Assembly (NCBI RefSeq): GCF_036075115.1
Contig: NZ_CP107958.1
Span: forward strand, 1,612,001-1,676,000
Reading direction: 5' to 3'
Origin: Streptomyces sp. NBC_00377
GTDB lineage: Bacteria; Actinomycetota; Actinomycetes; Streptomycetales; Streptomycetaceae
DNA: 64,000 nucleotides
The translations under genes were made by a program, and so were the position numbers. How positions within the stretch are numbered: the first letter of the stretch is position 1; every line of letters starts with the position of its first letter. The notes beneath the pieces were generated by a model that was given only the letters and a program-made list of their open reading frames with translations, did no database searches and had not been told where the DNA came from. Shown here piece after piece: positions 7,917 through 18,421 of the stretch.

Positions 7917-9308
7917 ATGAGTGCAACCTCCGGCATCCCCCGACGGCGACGCGCGCTCGTCGCCGTGCTCAGCACGCTCGGGCTGGCGGCCGCCGCCGCG
8001 GCGGCCGTCACCCTGCCCGCGAACGCCTCCGCTCCCACGCCCCCGACCGGCTGGTCGCAGGTCTTCCTCGACGACTTCACCGGCGCCGCCGGCACAGCCG
8101 TCAGCTCCACCAACTGGCAGTACAGCACCGGTACTTCCTATCCCGGCGGGCCTGCCAACTGGGGCACCGGCGAGGTCGAGACGATGACCAACAGCACGAA
8201 CAACGTCTCGCTCGACGGCAACGGCAACCTGCGCATCACCCCGCTGCGCGACTCCGCGGGCAACTGGACCTCGGGCCGCATCGAGACCAAGCGGACCGAC
8301 TTCCAGCCCCCGTCCGGCGGCAAGCTGCGGGTGGAGGCCCGGATCCAGATGCCGAACGTGACCGGCACCGCCGCCGAGGGCTACTGGCCCGCGTTCTGGG
8401 CGCTCGGCGCGCCCTACCGCGGCAACTACCAGAACTGGCCGGGCGTCGGCGAGCTGGACATCATGGAGAACGTCCAGGGCCTGAACAAGGTGTGGGCGAC
8501 GATGCACTGCGGCACCAACCCGGGCGGCCCGTGCAACGAGACCACCGGCATCGGCAACTCCGTCGCGTGCCCCGGCACGACCTGCCAGTCCGGCTTCCAC
8601 ACCTACGCGATGGAGTGGGACCGCTCGGTGACCCCCGAGGCGATCCGCTTCTACGTCGACGGCGTCAACTACCACACCGTCACCGCGAACCAGGTCGACG
8701 CGACGACCTGGGCCAACGCCACGAACCACGGCTACTTCGTCATCCTGAACGTGGCGATGGGCGGCGCCTTCCCGGACGCCTTCGGCGGCGGTCTCGACGG
8801 CGCCACCGAGCCGGGCCACCCGATGGTGGTGGACTACGTGCAGGTACTCCAGGCCGCAGGCGGTGGGAGCGGTACCACGCCTCCGCCGTCCGGCAGCCGT
8901 GACGCCTACGGCACGATCCAGGCCGAGTCGTACGACAGCCAGTCCGGCACATCCACCGAGACGACGACCGACGCGGGCGGCGGCCAGAACATCGGCTCCC
9001 TCGCGAACGGCGACTGGGCGCTGTACAAGGGCGTGACCTTCGGCTCCACGGCGGCGACCCAGTTCAGCGCGCGGGTCGCCGGCGGTGCGGCGGGCGGGGT
9101 CAGCGGACTGGTGGAGGTGCGCCTCGACAGCCGCAGCGCCACACCCGTCGGCAGCTTCGCGGTCGGCAACACCGGTGGCTGGCAGTCCTGGCGGACGATC
9201 CCGGCGAACATCAGCTCCGTCACCGGCACCCATGACGTCTACCTGACCTTCACCAGCGGCCAGCCCGCGGACTTCGTGAACGTCAACTGGTTCACTTTCG
9301 GCCACTGA
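7917..9308 (+). CDS. Secreted GH16 endo-beta-1,3-glucanase with CBM6
   Basis: 463 residues. A Sec-type or Tat-like signal (PRRRRALVAVLS, hydrophobic to ~30, cleavage near ANA-SA) precedes a GH16 domain at ~40-310. The catalytic signature ELDIME falls at residues 179-184, with E179 the nucleophile, D181 assisting and E184 the acid/base; the extra Met between is the laminarinase-type beta-bulge form. A GGGSGTTPPPSGS linker leads to a CBM6 domain at ~329-463 ('YGTIQAESYD', 'NGDWALYKGV', 'VNVNWFTF'). It should cut beta-1,3-glucans such as laminarin outside the cell. Expression is probably controlled by the palindrome at 7845-7864, shared with the GH55 gene. Confidence 0.92.
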   Translation: MSATSGIPRRRRALVAVLSTLGLAAAAAAAVTLPANASAPTPPTGWSQVFLDDFTGAAGTAVSSTNWQYSTGTSYPGGPANWGTGEVETMTNSTNNVSLDGNGNLRITPLRDSAGNWTSGRIETKRTDFQPPSGGKLRVEARIQMPNVTGTAAEGYWPAFWALGAPYRGNYQNWPGVGELDIMENVQGLNKVWATMHCGTNPGGPCNETTGIGNSVACPGTTCQSGFHTYAMEWDRSVTPEAIRFYVDGVNYHTVTANQVDATTWANATNHGYFVILNVAMGGAFPDAFGGGLDGATEPGHPMVVDYVQVLQAAGGGSGTTPPPSGSRDAYGTIQAESYDSQSGTSTETTTDAGGGQNIGSLANGDWALYKGVTFGSTAATQFSARVAGGAAGGVSGLVEVRLDSRSATPVGSFAVGNTGGWQSWRTIPANISSVTGTHDVYLTFTSGQPADFVNVNWFTFGH

Positions 9309-9419
9309 CGCCGGCGACCGGACGGCGCCGGGCGGCCCACCTCGACGGAGTGGTCGGCCCCCGGCGCCGCGTGTGCGGGACGCCCCCGTGACACGGCGCG
9401 CCCACGGTCAGCGGCGGGT

Positions 9420-9955
9420 CTGCTCCCGCGCCACCGGCCGCCCGGCAGATGCGTGCGGGCCGCCCGGCGGAAGGCGGTCACCAGGCGGCTGCGGTCGTCC
9501 TCGCGGGTCGCCAGGGCCACATGGCTCGGCCGACGCCTTCGAGGGCAACCATGGCGAGGTCGGGACGCAGGACGAATCCGGGAGCGGCCGCCGACACCGG
9601 CACCGTCTGTCCCGCCGCGGCGAGCTCGAACTTGTCCTCGGCCTCGTCCACGTACGGTCCGTCCGGTACGGGGAGCCCGTCGGCACGTGGTTCCAGCCGC
9701 CAGAACGCGTTCCAGGCGGGGTCGGAGCCCCGCATCCGGGGCATGGGCTCACCGGCCAGGTCCTCGACGGTGACGGACTCCCGGCCGGCCAGCCGGTGGT
9801 CGAGGGGGACGACCAGCACACGGGGCTCGTCGTAGAGGACGGTGACGTGCAGCCCGTCCGTCGGGCACGGCATCCGGGCGGCGAGGACGTCCACCCGGTG
9901 GTCGAGCAGGGCCTGACACTGCCTGACAGCCAGGTCGGGCGCGGTGCACCCCGGT
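9420..9955 (-). pseudogene. LysR-family regulator, 5'-truncated and frameshifted
   Basis: Minus-strand frames carry the effector-binding half of a LysR protein: 'LLDHRVDVLAARMPCP..GLHVTVLYDEPRVLVVPLDHRLAGRESVTVEDLAGEPM' and on to 'LRPDLAMVALEGVG'. The match then jumps to another frame near 9528-9531, continuing 'SHVALATREDDRSRLVTAFRRAARTHL', the usual LysR ending; one lost base explains it. The N-terminal helix-turn-helix half is absent, the remnant abutting the stop of the AraC gene at 9960. I regard it as a dead gene. The rest of 9309-9959 shows nothing else. Confidence 0.75.
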
Positions 9956-9959
9956 CGCC

Positions 9960-10862
9960 TCAGCGCAGTTCCGCGCGGAAGGCCACCGGGGTGTTTCCCG
10001 TGTGCAGTTGGAAGAACTTGGAGAAGTTCGCCGGGTCGGGGAAGCCCACCGCCGCACCGACCCGGCCGATCGGCAGGCCGGTGTGGGCCAGGAGCCGCTT
10101 CGCCTCCAGGACGACCCGCTTGTCGATGAAGCCCTTGGGTGTCTCCCCGGTGGCCGCGCGGACCGCGCGCACGAGGGTGCGGCGGGAGTACCCGAGGGCG
10201 TCGGCGTAGGCGCTGACGCTGTGGTTGGTGGCGAAATCCCGCTCCACGGCCTCCCGGAAGATCGTGAACGTGGTGTCGGCCTGGCGGCGCGCCGCCTCCG
10301 CGCTGCTCGCCGCGAGGTGCGCGAGACGCAGCAGGAACGCGGTCAGGGAGTGCCGCAGCACCGCCGTGTGCAGACTCAGGGGCAGGGTTCCGCCGGCGCC
10401 GCCGTCGTCGTACTCCCCGCGCAGATACGTGAGCGCCGCGCGCAGGCCCGCGAGCTGCGGCCCGTCGGGGCGCAGCAGCGGCGGTACGTCGTGGCGGTAC
10501 AGGCCGGTGGCCTCGACGGTGGCGCGCGGCAGGAAGCCGGGCTGCATGGTGAGGACCGTTCCGCGGTACTCGCTCGACTTCGAGAAGCGGTGGACCTGGC
10601 CCGGACGGATCCACAGCACGTCGCCGGACGTCGCCTCGTGCTCGGCGAAGTCGATCATGTGGTGGACGGGACCGCCGTCGAAGAGCATCACCACATGGAA
10701 GTCGATGCGGTGGACGCGGTCGAGCGGGGCATCCGTGTGCCAGGTGCGGCCGGCGCCCATGGGCCCGATCTGCATGCCGACGCCGCCGACGCTGTGCTCG
10801 ACGGGGAAAGGAAACGTTCTGATGCCCTCACCGGCACCGTCTTGGCTGCTTGTGTCCACCAT
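9960..10862 (-). CDS. AraC-family regulator with N-terminal cupin
   Basis: 300 residues from the ATG at 10862, which has AGAAGGA at proper spacing; the 401-codon open frame extends through the tkt promoter and is not used. The N-terminal half is an AraC-binding cupin ('HRIDFHVVMLFDGGPVHHMIDF', 'GDVLWIRPGQVHRFS'). The C-terminal two helix-turn-helices are at ~200-298 ('VSAYADALGYSRRTLVRAVRAATG' and 'IGRVGAAVGFPDPANFSKFFQLHTGNTP'). It is divergent from the pentose-phosphate operon with the palindrome 10961-10977 between, so control of tkt or autoregulation is possible. Alternatively it governed the dead neighbouring LysR locus. Confidence 0.85.
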   Translation of the reverse strand: MVDTSSQDGAGEGIRTFPFPVEHSVGGVGMQIGPMGAGRTWHTDAPLDRVHRIDFHVVMLFDGGPVHHMIDFAEHEATSGDVLWIRPGQVHRFSKSSEYRGTVLTMQPGFLPRATVEATGLYRHDVPPLLRPDGPQLAGLRAALTYLRGEYDDGGAGGTLPLSLHTAVLRHSLTAFLLRLAHLAASSAEAARRQADTTFTIFREAVERDFATNHSVSAYADALGYSRRTLVRAVRAATGETPKGFIDKRVVLEAKRLLAHTGLPIGRVGAAVGFPDPANFSKFFQLHTGNTPVAFRAELR

Positions 10863-10960
10863 GTCCTTCTCGTACCGCCCACTTGCCGCCCTCTGGCGCT
10901 CAGTGTCGCCCGCGGGTGTCCCACATTCACCACAGGCTGACACAAGAAGACCTTCCCCCT

Positions 10961-10977
10961 TAAAAGTCAGACTTTTA
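10961..10977. promoter_or_regulatory. Perfect palindrome upstream of tkt
   Basis: TAAAAGTCAGACTTTTA is a perfect 8+1+8 inverted repeat in the 167-bp gap between the divergent araC-like and tkt genes, 52 bp before the tkt start. It is an AT-rich island in GC-rich DNA, which is what a repressor or activator site looks like here. Binding protein unknown; the adjacent AraC-family protein normally prefers direct repeats, so a different regulator (for example a ROK or HTH-type sugar regulator) is as likely. Confidence 0.65.
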
Positions 10978-11029
10978 GGTTTGAACACATAAGAGCTTCT
11001 GAACCGCTCCCATCGAGGATTTCCTGAAG

Positions 11030-13105
11030 ATGAGCACGCAGACACCGAACGCCTTCGAGTGGACCGAAATCGACCGGCGTGCCGTCGACACCGCACGCCT
11101 GCTGGCCGCGGATGCCGTGCAGCGGGTCGGCAACGGCCACCCCGGAACCGCCATGAGCCTGGCACCGGTCGCGTACACGATCTTTCAGAAGGTGATGCGG
11201 CACGATCCTGCGGATCCCGAGTGGACGGGCCGCGACCGCTTCGTCCTCTCCCCGGGGCACACCTCCCTGACCCTTTACACCCAGCTCTACCTCTCCGGTT
11301 ACGAGCTGGAGCTCGAGGACCTCAGGCGCTTCCGCACCCACGGCTCGAAGACGCCCGGTCACCCCGAGTACGGGCACACCGCCGGTGTGGAGACCACCAC
11401 CGGACCGCTCGGCCAGGGTGTCGCCAACGCCGTGGGCATGGCGATGGCCGCCCGCTACGAGCGCGGCCTGTTCGACCCGGAGGCCCCGGCCGGCGACTCG
11501 CCGTTCGACCACACGGTCTGGGCGATCGTCTCCGACGGCGACCTCGAGGAAGGCGTCTCCGCCGAGGCGTCCTCCCTGGCCGGCCACCAGAAGCTCGGCA
11601 ACCTCGTCTTCGTCTACGACGACAACCACATCTCCATCGAGGGCGACACCGCCACCGCGTTCTCCGAGGACGTGCTGAAGCGGTACGAGGCCTACGGCTG
11701 GCACACCCAGCGCGTCGTGCCGACCGAGGAGGGCGACGTCGACGTCCCCGCCCTGTACGCGGCCCTGAAGACGGCGCAGGCCGAGACCGGGCGGCCCTCG
11801 ATCATCGCGCTGCGCACGATCATCGCCTGGCCCGCGCCGAACGCCCGTGACACCGAGGCCGCCCACGGCTCGGCCCTCGGCGCGGACGAGGTCGCCGCCA
11901 CCAAGCGCCTCCTCGGTTTCGACCCGGAGCAGAGCTTCGAGGTCGCCGACGAGGTCCTCGCCCACACCCGCGCCGCCCTCGACCGGGGCGCGGAGGCCCA
12001 CGCGGCCTGGGACAAGCGACTGGCCGAGTGGCGCGGCGCCGATTCAGGGCGTGCCGAGCTGTTCGACCGGGTCCTGGCCGGTCAGCTGCCCGAGGGCTGG
12101 GAGGACGCGCTGCCGGTGTTCGAGCCCGGCAAGCCGGTCGCCACGCGCGCCGCCTCCGGCAAGGTGCTCCAGTCGCTCGGCGAGGTCCTGCCCGAGCTGT
12201 GGGGCGGCTCCGCCGACCTCGCCGGCTCGAACAACACGACCATCGACAAGTCCTCCTCCTTCCTCCCCGAGGGCAACCCGCTGCCCGGGGCGAGCCCGTA
12301 CGGCCGCACCGTCCACTTCGGCATCCGCGAGTTCTCGATGGCGGCCGAGATGAACGGCATCGCGCTGCACGGCAACACCCGCATCTACGGCGGCACCTTC
12401 CTGGTGTTCTCCGACTACATGCGCAACGCCGTCCGCATGGCGGCGCTGATGCAGCTGCCGGTGACGTACGTGTGGACGCACGACTCCATCGGCCTCGGCG
12501 AGGACGGCCCCACCCACCAGCCGGTGGAGCACCTGGCCTCGCTGCGTGCCGTCCCCGGTCTGAACGTCGTCCGCCCCGCCGACGCCAACGAGACGGCGAT
12601 CGCCTGGGCCGAGATCCTGAAGCGCCACGCCACCCGGCCGGCCCCGCACGGTCTGGTCCTCACCCGGCAGGGCGTCCCCACGTACGCGCCGAACCCGGAG
12701 GCGGCGAAGGGCGGTTACGTCATGGCGGAGTCCTCGACCGGGACCCCCGACGTCGTCATCGTCGCCACCGGTTCCGAGGTGCAGCTCGCCGTAGCCGCCC
12801 GGGAGGCGCTGGAGGCCGAGGGCATCGGCGTCCGGGTGGTGTCGATGCCGTCCGTGGAGTGGTTCGAGGAGCAGCCGCGCGAGTACCGCGACCGCGTCCT
12901 TGCGCCGTCGGTGCGGGCCCGGGTCGCGGTCGAGGCGGGCATCGGCCTCACCTGGCACCGGTTCGTCGGGGACGCCGGACGCATCGTCTCCCTCGAGCAC
13001 TTCGGCGCCTCCGCCGACGCGGAAACCCTGTTCGCCGAATACGGCTTCACCGCCGACAACGTAGCCGCCGCGGCCCGGGAATCCCTTGCCGCGGCGCGTG
13101 GTTGA
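11030..13105 (+). CDS. tkt: Transketolase
   Basis: 691 residues, usual length. N-terminal TPP domain with '[16 protein letters not shown]', '[22 protein letters not shown]', the TPP/Mg motif '[36 protein letters not shown]', and the central-domain '[22 protein letters not shown]'-type motif. It exchanges two-carbon units between ketoses and aldoses in the non-oxidative pentose phosphate pathway, in the cytosol. First gene of a tight operon tkt-tal-zwf-opcA-pgi-gnd; the palindrome upstream is the probable control point. From memory, Streptomyces coelicolor has two such clusters, so this may be one of two tkt copies. Confidence 0.96.
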   Translation: MSTQTPNAFEWTEIDRRAVDTARLLAADAVQRVGNGHPGTAMSLAPVAYTIFQKVMRHDPADPEWTGRDRFVLSPGHTSLTLYTQLYLSGYELELEDLRRFRTHGSKTPGHPEYGHTAGVETTTGPLGQGVANAVGMAMAARYERGLFDPEAPAGDSPFDHTVWAIVSDGDLEEGVSAEASSLAGHQKLGNLVFVYDDNHISIEGDTATAFSEDVLKRYEAYGWHTQRVVPTEEGDVDVPALYAALKTAQAETGRPSIIALRTIIAWPAPNARDTEAAHGSALGADEVAATKRLLGFDPEQSFEVADEVLAHTRAALDRGAEAHAAWDKRLAEWRGADSGRAELFDRVLAGQLPEGWEDALPVFEPGKPVATRAASGKVLQSLGEVLPELWGGSADLAGSNNTTIDKSSSFLPEGNPLPGASPYGRTVHFGIREFSMAAEMNGIALHGNTRIYGGTFLVFSDYMRNAVRMAALMQLPVTYVWTHDSIGLGEDGPTHQPVEHLASLRAVPGLNVVRPADANETAIAWAEILKRHATRPAPHGLVLTRQGVPTYAPNPEAAKGGYVMAESSTGTPDVVIVATGSEVQLAVAAREALEAEGIGVRVVSMPSVEWFEEQPREYRDRVLAPSVRARVAVEAGIGLTWHRFVGDAGRIVSLEHFGASADAETLFAEYGFTADNVAAAARESLAAARG

Positions 13106-13124
13106 TCCGAGCGCCAGAAAGAAG

Positions 13125-14294
13125 ATGATCGAAGTGAGCGAAGCAACCGCGAGAGCGGGAGCGCTGGACCGCCTGTCCGAGGAGGGCGTCTCCGTCTGGC
13201 TGGACGACCTCTCGCGCGAGCGGATCGCCTCCGGCGACCTCGCCCGGCTCGTCGGTACGAGGAACGTCGTCGGCGTCACCACCAACCCGTCCATCTTCCA
13301 GGCCGCGATCGGCTCGGGGGAAGGGTACGAGGAGCAGCTCGCCGAGCTGGCGGTGCGGGGCGTCACGGTCGACGAGGCCGTGCGCATGCTGACGACGGCC
13401 GATGTGCGTGCCACAGCAGATGTCCTGCATTCTGTATACAAGGCGACGGACGGCCGCGACGGACGGGTCTCCATCGAGGTCGACCCCCGTCTGGCCCACG
13501 ACACCGCCGCCACGATCGCCGAGGCCAAGCAGCTCGCCTGGCTGGTCGACCGCCCCAACGTGATGATCAAGATCCCGGCGACGAGAGCCGGCCTCCCGGC
13601 GATCACCGAGGTCATCGGCCTCGGGATCAGCGTCAACGTCACGCTGATCTTCTCGCTGGAGCGATACCGCGAGGTCATGGACGCCTATCTGGCGGGCCTG
13701 GAGAAGGCCGCGGCGGGCGGCCTGGACCTCTCCCGGATCCACTCGGTGGCCTCCTTCTTCGTCTCGCGCGTCGACGCCGAGATCGACAAGCGGCTCACGC
13801 TGCTCGGCACCGGGCGGGCCCTCGTGCTGAAGGGCAGGGCTGCGCTCGCCAACGCGCGGCTGGCCTACGAGGCGTACGAGGAGGTGTTCGGGTCCACAGG
13901 GCGTGAGACCCGGCCCGGCGACCGCTGGAGGGCCCTCGCGGGTGCCCGGGCGAACCGGCAGCGTCCACTGTGGGCATCCACCGGCGTGAAGGATCCTGAC
14001 TACAAGGACACGCTGTACGTGGACGGCCTCGTCGCACCGGGCACGGTCAACACCATGCCCGAGGCCACGCTGAACGCCACCGCCGACCACGGCGACATCA
14101 CCGGTGACACGGTCACGGGCGGCTACGCCCGGGCGCGCGCCGACCTCGCCGCCGTGGAGGCGCTCGGCATCTCCTACGACGAGGTGGTCACCCGTTTGGA
14201 GGAGGAGGGCGTCGCCAAGTTCGCGGTGGCGTGGCAGGACCTTCTGGACGCGGTCACCAAGTCGCTGATGAGCAAGGGAGTTGACGCGGAATGA
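13125..14294 (+). CDS. tal: Transaldolase (actinobacterial type)
   Basis: 389 residues from the ATG at 13125 (AAAGAAG upstream), 19 bp after tkt; a GTG at 13134 is an alternative. Signature '[13 protein letters not shown]' near residue 50-62 and the Schiff-base lysine K149 in 'NVMIKIPAT', then '[11 protein letters not shown]' and '[10 protein letters not shown]'. Transfers dihydroxyacetone between sugar phosphates. Compared with my recollection of other Streptomyces transaldolases, which run directly from 'EEVF' to 'RW', about ten extra residues rich in Gly, Arg, Thr and Pro sit at 256-267. Its stop overlaps the zwf start by ATGA. Confidence 0.95.
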   Translation: MIEVSEATARAGALDRLSEEGVSVWLDDLSRERIASGDLARLVGTRNVVGVTTNPSIFQAAIGSGEGYEEQLAELAVRGVTVDEAVRMLTTADVRATADVLHSVYKATDGRDGRVSIEVDPRLAHDTAATIAEAKQLAWLVDRPNVMIKIPATRAGLPAITEVIGLGISVNVTLIFSLERYREVMDAYLAGLEKAAAGGLDLSRIHSVASFFVSRVDAEIDKRLTLLGTGRALVLKGRAALANARLAYEAYEEVFGSTGRETRPGDRWRALAGARANRQRPLWASTGVKDPDYKDTLYVDGLVAPGTVNTMPEATLNATADHGDITGDTVTGGYARARADLAAVEALGISYDEVVTRLEEEGVAKFAVAWQDLLDAVTKSLMSKGVDAE

Positions 14295-15835
14295 GTAGCA
14301 GCAGTCTCGGCGCGGCCTGGGAGAACCCCCTGCGGGACCCCCGCGACCGGCGCCTGCCCCGTATCGCGGGACCGTCCGGCCTCGTCATCTTCGGCGTGAC
14401 CGGCGACCTGTCCCGCAAGAAGCTGATGCCGGCGGTCTACGACCTCGCCAACCGCGGTCTGCTCCCGCCGGGCTTCTCGCTCGTCGGCTTCGCCCGCCGC
14501 GACTGGGAGGACCAGGACTTCGCACAGGTCGTCCACGACGCGGTGCGCGAGCACTCCCGGACGCCGTTCCGCGAGGAGGTCTGGCAGCAGCTCGCCGAGG
14601 GCATGCGGTTCGTCCCGGGCGACTTCGACGACGACACGGCGTTCAAGCAGCTGAAGAAGGCGGTCGAGGAGCTGGACGCCTCGCGCGGCACGGGCGGCAA
14701 CTTCGCCTTCTACCTCTCCGTGCCGCCGAAGTTCTTCCCCAAGGTGGTCGAGCAGCTCAAGAAGCACGGGCTGGCGAAGGGGCCGGAGGGCTCCTGGCGG
14801 CGTGGGGTCATCGAGAAGCCGTTCGGGCACGACCTGGAGAGCGCGCGGGAACTGAACGCGGTCGTGCACGACGTGTTCGAGCCGGACCAGGTCTTCCGCA
14901 TCGACCACTACCTCGGCAAGGAGACCGTCCAGAACATCCTGGCGCTCCGCTTCGCCAACACCATGTTCGAACCGATCTGGAACCGGTCCTTCGTCGACCA
15001 CGTGCAGATCACCATGGCCGAGGACATCGGCATCGGCGGCCGGGCCGGCTACTACGACGGCATCGGCGCCGCCCGCGACGTCATCCAGAACCACCTGCTC
15101 CAGCTCATGGCCCTCACCGCCATGGAGGAACCCGCCTCCTTCGACGCCGACGCGCTGCTCACCGAGAAGCTCAAGGTGCTCAGGGCCGTCAAGTTGCCCG
15201 AGGAACTGGGGATGCACACCGTGCGGGGGCAGTACGCGGCCGGGTGGCAGGGCGGCGAGAAGGTGCGCGGCTACCTGGAGGAGGACGGCATCGACCCCCA
15301 CTCCACCACGGACACGTACGCCGCCGTGAAGCTGAACGTCGACAACCGCCGCTGGGCCGGCGTGCCGTTCTACCTGCGCACCGGCAAGCGCCTCGGCCGC
15401 CGGGTCACCGAGATCGCGGTGGTCTTCCAGCGGGCACCGCACTCCCCCTTCGACTCCACGGCCACCGAGGAGCTCGGCGCCAACGCGATCGTCATCCGCG
15501 TCCAGCCGGACGAGGGCATCACGGTCCGCTTCGGCTCCAAGGTGCCCGGCACCTCCATGGAGATCCGGGACGTCACCATGGACTTCGCCTACGGCGAGTC
15601 CTTCACCGAGTCCAGCCCCGAGGCGTACGAACGCCTCATCCTGGACGTGCTGCTCGGCGACGCCAACCTGTTCCCGCGCCACCAGGAAGTGGAAGAGTCC
15701 TGGAAGATCCTCGACCCGATCGAGGAGTACTGGGCACGGCACGGCAGGCCCGCGCAGTACCCCTCGGGCAGCTGGGGACCCGAGGAAGCCGACGAGATGC
15801 TCGCACGAGACGGACGGAGCTGGCGCAGGCCATGA
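14291..15835 (+). CDS. zwf: Glucose-6-phosphate 1-dehydrogenase
   Basis: 514 residues, full length. N-terminal cofactor loop '[19 protein letters not shown]' near residues 34-52 and the active-site signature '[13 protein letters not shown]' near residues 203-215, with the His dyad partner downstream. Oxidises glucose-6-phosphate to 6-phosphogluconolactone with NADP or NAD. Start ATG overlaps the tal stop by 4 bp and its own stop overlaps opcA by 4 bp, so the three are translationally coupled. OpcA next door is its expected allosteric partner. Confidence 0.97.
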   Translation: MSSSSLGAAWENPLRDPRDRRLPRIAGPSGLVIFGVTGDLSRKKLMPAVYDLANRGLLPPGFSLVGFARRDWEDQDFAQVVHDAVREHSRTPFREEVWQQLAEGMRFVPGDFDDDTAFKQLKKAVEELDASRGTGGNFAFYLSVPPKFFPKVVEQLKKHGLAKGPEGSWRRGVIEKPFGHDLESARELNAVVHDVFEPDQVFRIDHYLGKETVQNILALRFANTMFEPIWNRSFVDHVQITMAEDIGIGGRAGYYDGIGAARDVIQNHLLQLMALTAMEEPASFDADALLTEKLKVLRAVKLPEELGMHTVRGQYAAGWQGGEKVRGYLEEDGIDPHSTTDTYAAVKLNVDNRRWAGVPFYLRTGKRLGRRVTEIAVVFQRAPHSPFDSTATEELGANAIVIRVQPDEGITVRFGSKVPGTSMEIRDVTMDFAYGESFTESSPEAYERLILDVLLGDANLFPRHQEVEESWKILDPIEEYWARHGRPAQYPSGSWGPEEADEMLARDGRSWRRP

Positions 15836-16770
15836 AGATCGACCTGACCGACACCACGGCAAGCAAGATCAACAAGGCGCTGGTGCATGGTCGCCGCGCC
15901 ATCGGCACACCAGCCGTGGGCATGGTCCTGACGATGGTCATCGTCACGGACGAGGAGAACGCCTACGACTCGATCAAGGCGGCCGAGGAGGCCTCGCACG
16001 AGCACCCCTCGCGCACCCTGGTCGTCATCAAGCGGCACGCCCGCACCCCGCGCGACCGCACCAACTCCCACCTCGACGCCGAGGTCCGCGTCGGTGCCGA
16101 CGCCGGCACCGGGGAGACGGTCATCCTGCGGACGTACGGCGAGGTGTCCGACCACGCCGACTCCGTCGTCCTGCCGCTGCTGCTGCCGGACGCACCGGTC
16201 GTCGTGTGGTGGCCGGTGAACGCGCCCGAGAACCCCGCCAAGGACCCGCTGGGCGCCCTCGCGCAGCGCAGGATCACCGACATGTACGCCGTCGAGCGGC
16301 CGCTGACGGCTCTGGCCGCACGCGTGAAGTCGTACGCTCCCGGCGACACCGACCTCGCCTGGACCCGGCTCACCCCGTGGCGCTCGATGCTCGCGGCGGC
16401 CCTGGACCAGGCCCAGGTGCCGATCACCACGGCGGCCGTCGAGAGCGAGGCCGACAACCCCAGCGCCGAGCTGCTCGCCCGCTGGCTGGAGGCCCGGCTG
16501 AACGTCACGGTCGACCGGGTCGTCACCGCGGGACCCGTCGTCACGGCCGTGCGCCTCGGCACCGGGAACGGCGAGATCGTCATCGACCGCCCCGAAGGCC
16601 CGCTCGCCACGCTCACCCTGCCCGGGCAGCCCCCGCGCACCCTCGCGCTGAAGGTCCGTGCCACCTCCGAACTCATCGCCGAGGAGCTCAGGCGCCTCGA
16701 CGCGGACGAGATGTACGCCATCGCCCTGCAACAGGGCGAGGGCACCAAGGAGACCCCCTCCCATGTCTGA
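15832..16770 (+). CDS. opcA: OpcA, glucose-6-phosphate dehydrogenase assembly protein
   Basis: 312 residues from the ATG at 15832 (ATGA overlap with zwf). The family hallmarks are the N-terminal '[13 protein letters not shown]', '[12 protein letters not shown]' and '[36 protein letters not shown]' blocks. In cyanobacteria and actinobacteria OpcA binds and activates G6PDH; it has no known catalytic role. The longer open frame upstream is the zwf shadow. Position between zwf and pgi is the classical actinobacterial arrangement. Confidence 0.95.
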   Translation: MKIDLTDTTASKINKALVHGRRAIGTPAVGMVLTMVIVTDEENAYDSIKAAEEASHEHPSRTLVVIKRHARTPRDRTNSHLDAEVRVGADAGTGETVILRTYGEVSDHADSVVLPLLLPDAPVVVWWPVNAPENPAKDPLGALAQRRITDMYAVERPLTALAARVKSYAPGDTDLAWTRLTPWRSMLAAALDQAQVPITTAAVESEADNPSAELLARWLEARLNVTVDRVVTAGPVVTAVRLGTGNGEIVIDRPEGPLATLTLPGQPPRTLALKVRATSELIAEELRRLDADEMYAIALQQGEGTKETPSHV

Positions 16771-18412
16771 CACCCCCCGGCTCGACCAGCGGCCCGAGTG
16801 GACCGCGCTCAAGGACCACCGCACGCGGTGGCAGGCACACCTGCGGGAGCTGTTCGCGGCGGACCCGGGGCGCGCGGAGCGGTACGTGGTGCGCGTCGGC
16901 GACCTGCGCATCGACTACTCCAAGAACCTGGTCACCGACGAGACCCTCGCCCTGCTGCGCGAACTCGCCGCCGCCACCGATGTGTTCGGGCTGCGTGACG
17001 CCATGTTCCGCGGCGAGAGGATCAACGTCACCGAGGACCGCGCGGTCCTGCACACCGCGTTGCGGGCCCCCGCGGACGCCGTCGTCGAGGTCGCCGGCGG
17101 GAACGGCGAGAACGTCGTCCCCCAGGTCCACGCCGTCCTGGACAGGATGGCCGGCTTCGCCGAGCGGGTGCGCTCCGGTGAGTGGACCGGGTACACGGGC
17201 CGCCGCATCCGCAACGTCGTGAACATCGGCATCGGCGGCTCCGACCTGGGGCCCGCCATGGCCTACGAGGCGCTGCGGGCGTACACGGACCGCTCGCTGA
17301 CCGTCCGGTTCGTCTCCAATATCGACGGCGCCGACCTCCACGAGGCGGTCCGCGACCTGGATCCCGCCGAGACGCTGTTCGTCGTCGCCTCCAAGACCTT
17401 CACCACGATCGAGACGATCACCAACGCCACCTCGGCCCGCTCCTGGCTGCTCCAGAGGTTCGACGGCGAGGAGAAGGCGGTCGCCAAGCACTTCGTCGCC
17501 CTGTCGACGAACGCCGAGAAGGTGGCCGAGTTCGGCATCGACACGGCCAACATGTTCGAGTTCTGGGACTGGGTCGGCGGCCGCTACTCCTTCGACTCGG
17601 CGATCGGCCTGTCGCTGATGATCGCCATCGGACCGGAGCGGTTCCGGGAACTGCTCGACGGGTTCAGGACCGTCGACGACCACTTCCGCAACGCACCCGC
17701 AGAGGCCAATGCCCCGTTGCTCCTGGGCCTGTTGGGCATCTGGTACGGAAACTTCTTCGATGCGCAGTCGCAGGCCGTGCTGCCCTACAGCCACTACCTG
17801 TCGAAGTTCACCGCTTACCTCCAGCAGCTCGACATGGAGTCCAACGGCAAGTCGGTGGACCGCGAGGGCCGGCCCGTGCAGTGGCAGACCGGGCCGGTGG
17901 TGTGGGGCACCCCGGGGACCAACGGCCAGCACGCCTACTACCAGTTGATCCACCAGGGCACGAAGCTGATCCCGGCCGACCTGATCGGCTTCGCCCGGCC
18001 CGTCGACGAGCTGAGCGACGAACTCAAGGCGCAGCACGACCTGTTGATGGCCAACATGTTCGCGCAGGGCCAAGCCCTCGCCTTCGGCAAGACCGCCGAG
18101 GAGGTCCGGGCGGAGGGGGTGCCCGAGGAGCAGGTGGCGCCCCGCACCTTCCCGGGCAACCGCCCCACCACCACGATCCTCGCCCCCCAGCTCACCCCGT
18201 CGGTGCTGGGCCAGCTGATCGCGCTCTACGAGCACAAGGTGTTCGTACAGGGCGCCGTCTGGGACATCGACTCCTTCGACCAGTGGGGAGTGGAGCTCGG
18301 CAAGGTGCTCGCCAAGCGCATCGAACCCGCCCTCACCCGGGGCGACGAGGTGCCCGGCCTCGACCCCTCCACCGCCGCTCTCGTCGCCGCCTACCGCGAA
18401 CTCAGGAAGTAG
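16763..18412 (+). CDS. pgi: Glucose-6-phosphate isomerase
   Basis: 549 residues from the ATG at 16763, overlapping the opcA stop by 8 bp. Typical blocks: '[18 protein letters not shown]', the sugar-phosphate loop '[13 protein letters not shown]', the PGI signature '[18 protein letters not shown]' region and '[23 protein letters not shown]' containing the conserved catalytic His and nearby Lys near the C-terminal part. Interconverts glucose-6-phosphate and fructose-6-phosphate, so the operon can recycle fructose-6-phosphate back into the oxidative branch and run as an NADPH-generating cycle. Confidence 0.96.
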   Translation: MSDTPRLDQRPEWTALKDHRTRWQAHLRELFAADPGRAERYVVRVGDLRIDYSKNLVTDETLALLRELAAATDVFGLRDAMFRGERINVTEDRAVLHTALRAPADAVVEVAGGNGENVVPQVHAVLDRMAGFAERVRSGEWTGYTGRRIRNVVNIGIGGSDLGPAMAYEALRAYTDRSLTVRFVSNIDGADLHEAVRDLDPAETLFVVASKTFTTIETITNATSARSWLLQRFDGEEKAVAKHFVALSTNAEKVAEFGIDTANMFEFWDWVGGRYSFDSAIGLSLMIAIGPERFRELLDGFRTVDDHFRNAPAEANAPLLLGLLGIWYGNFFDAQSQAVLPYSHYLSKFTAYLQQLDMESNGKSVDREGRPVQWQTGPVVWGTPGTNGQHAYYQLIHQGTKLIPADLIGFARPVDELSDELKAQHDLLMANMFAQGQALAFGKTAEEVRAEGVPEEQVAPRTFPGNRPTTTILAPQLTPSVLGQLIALYEHKVFVQGAVWDIDSFDQWGVELGKVLAKRIEPALTRGDEVPGLDPSTAALVAAYRELRK

Positions 18413-18421
18413 TGAACTGAC

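Noticed and set aside
11036..11165. Longer AraC start reading into tkt
   Set aside because: The start at 10862 has a good ribosome site; the extension overlaps tkt coding DNA.
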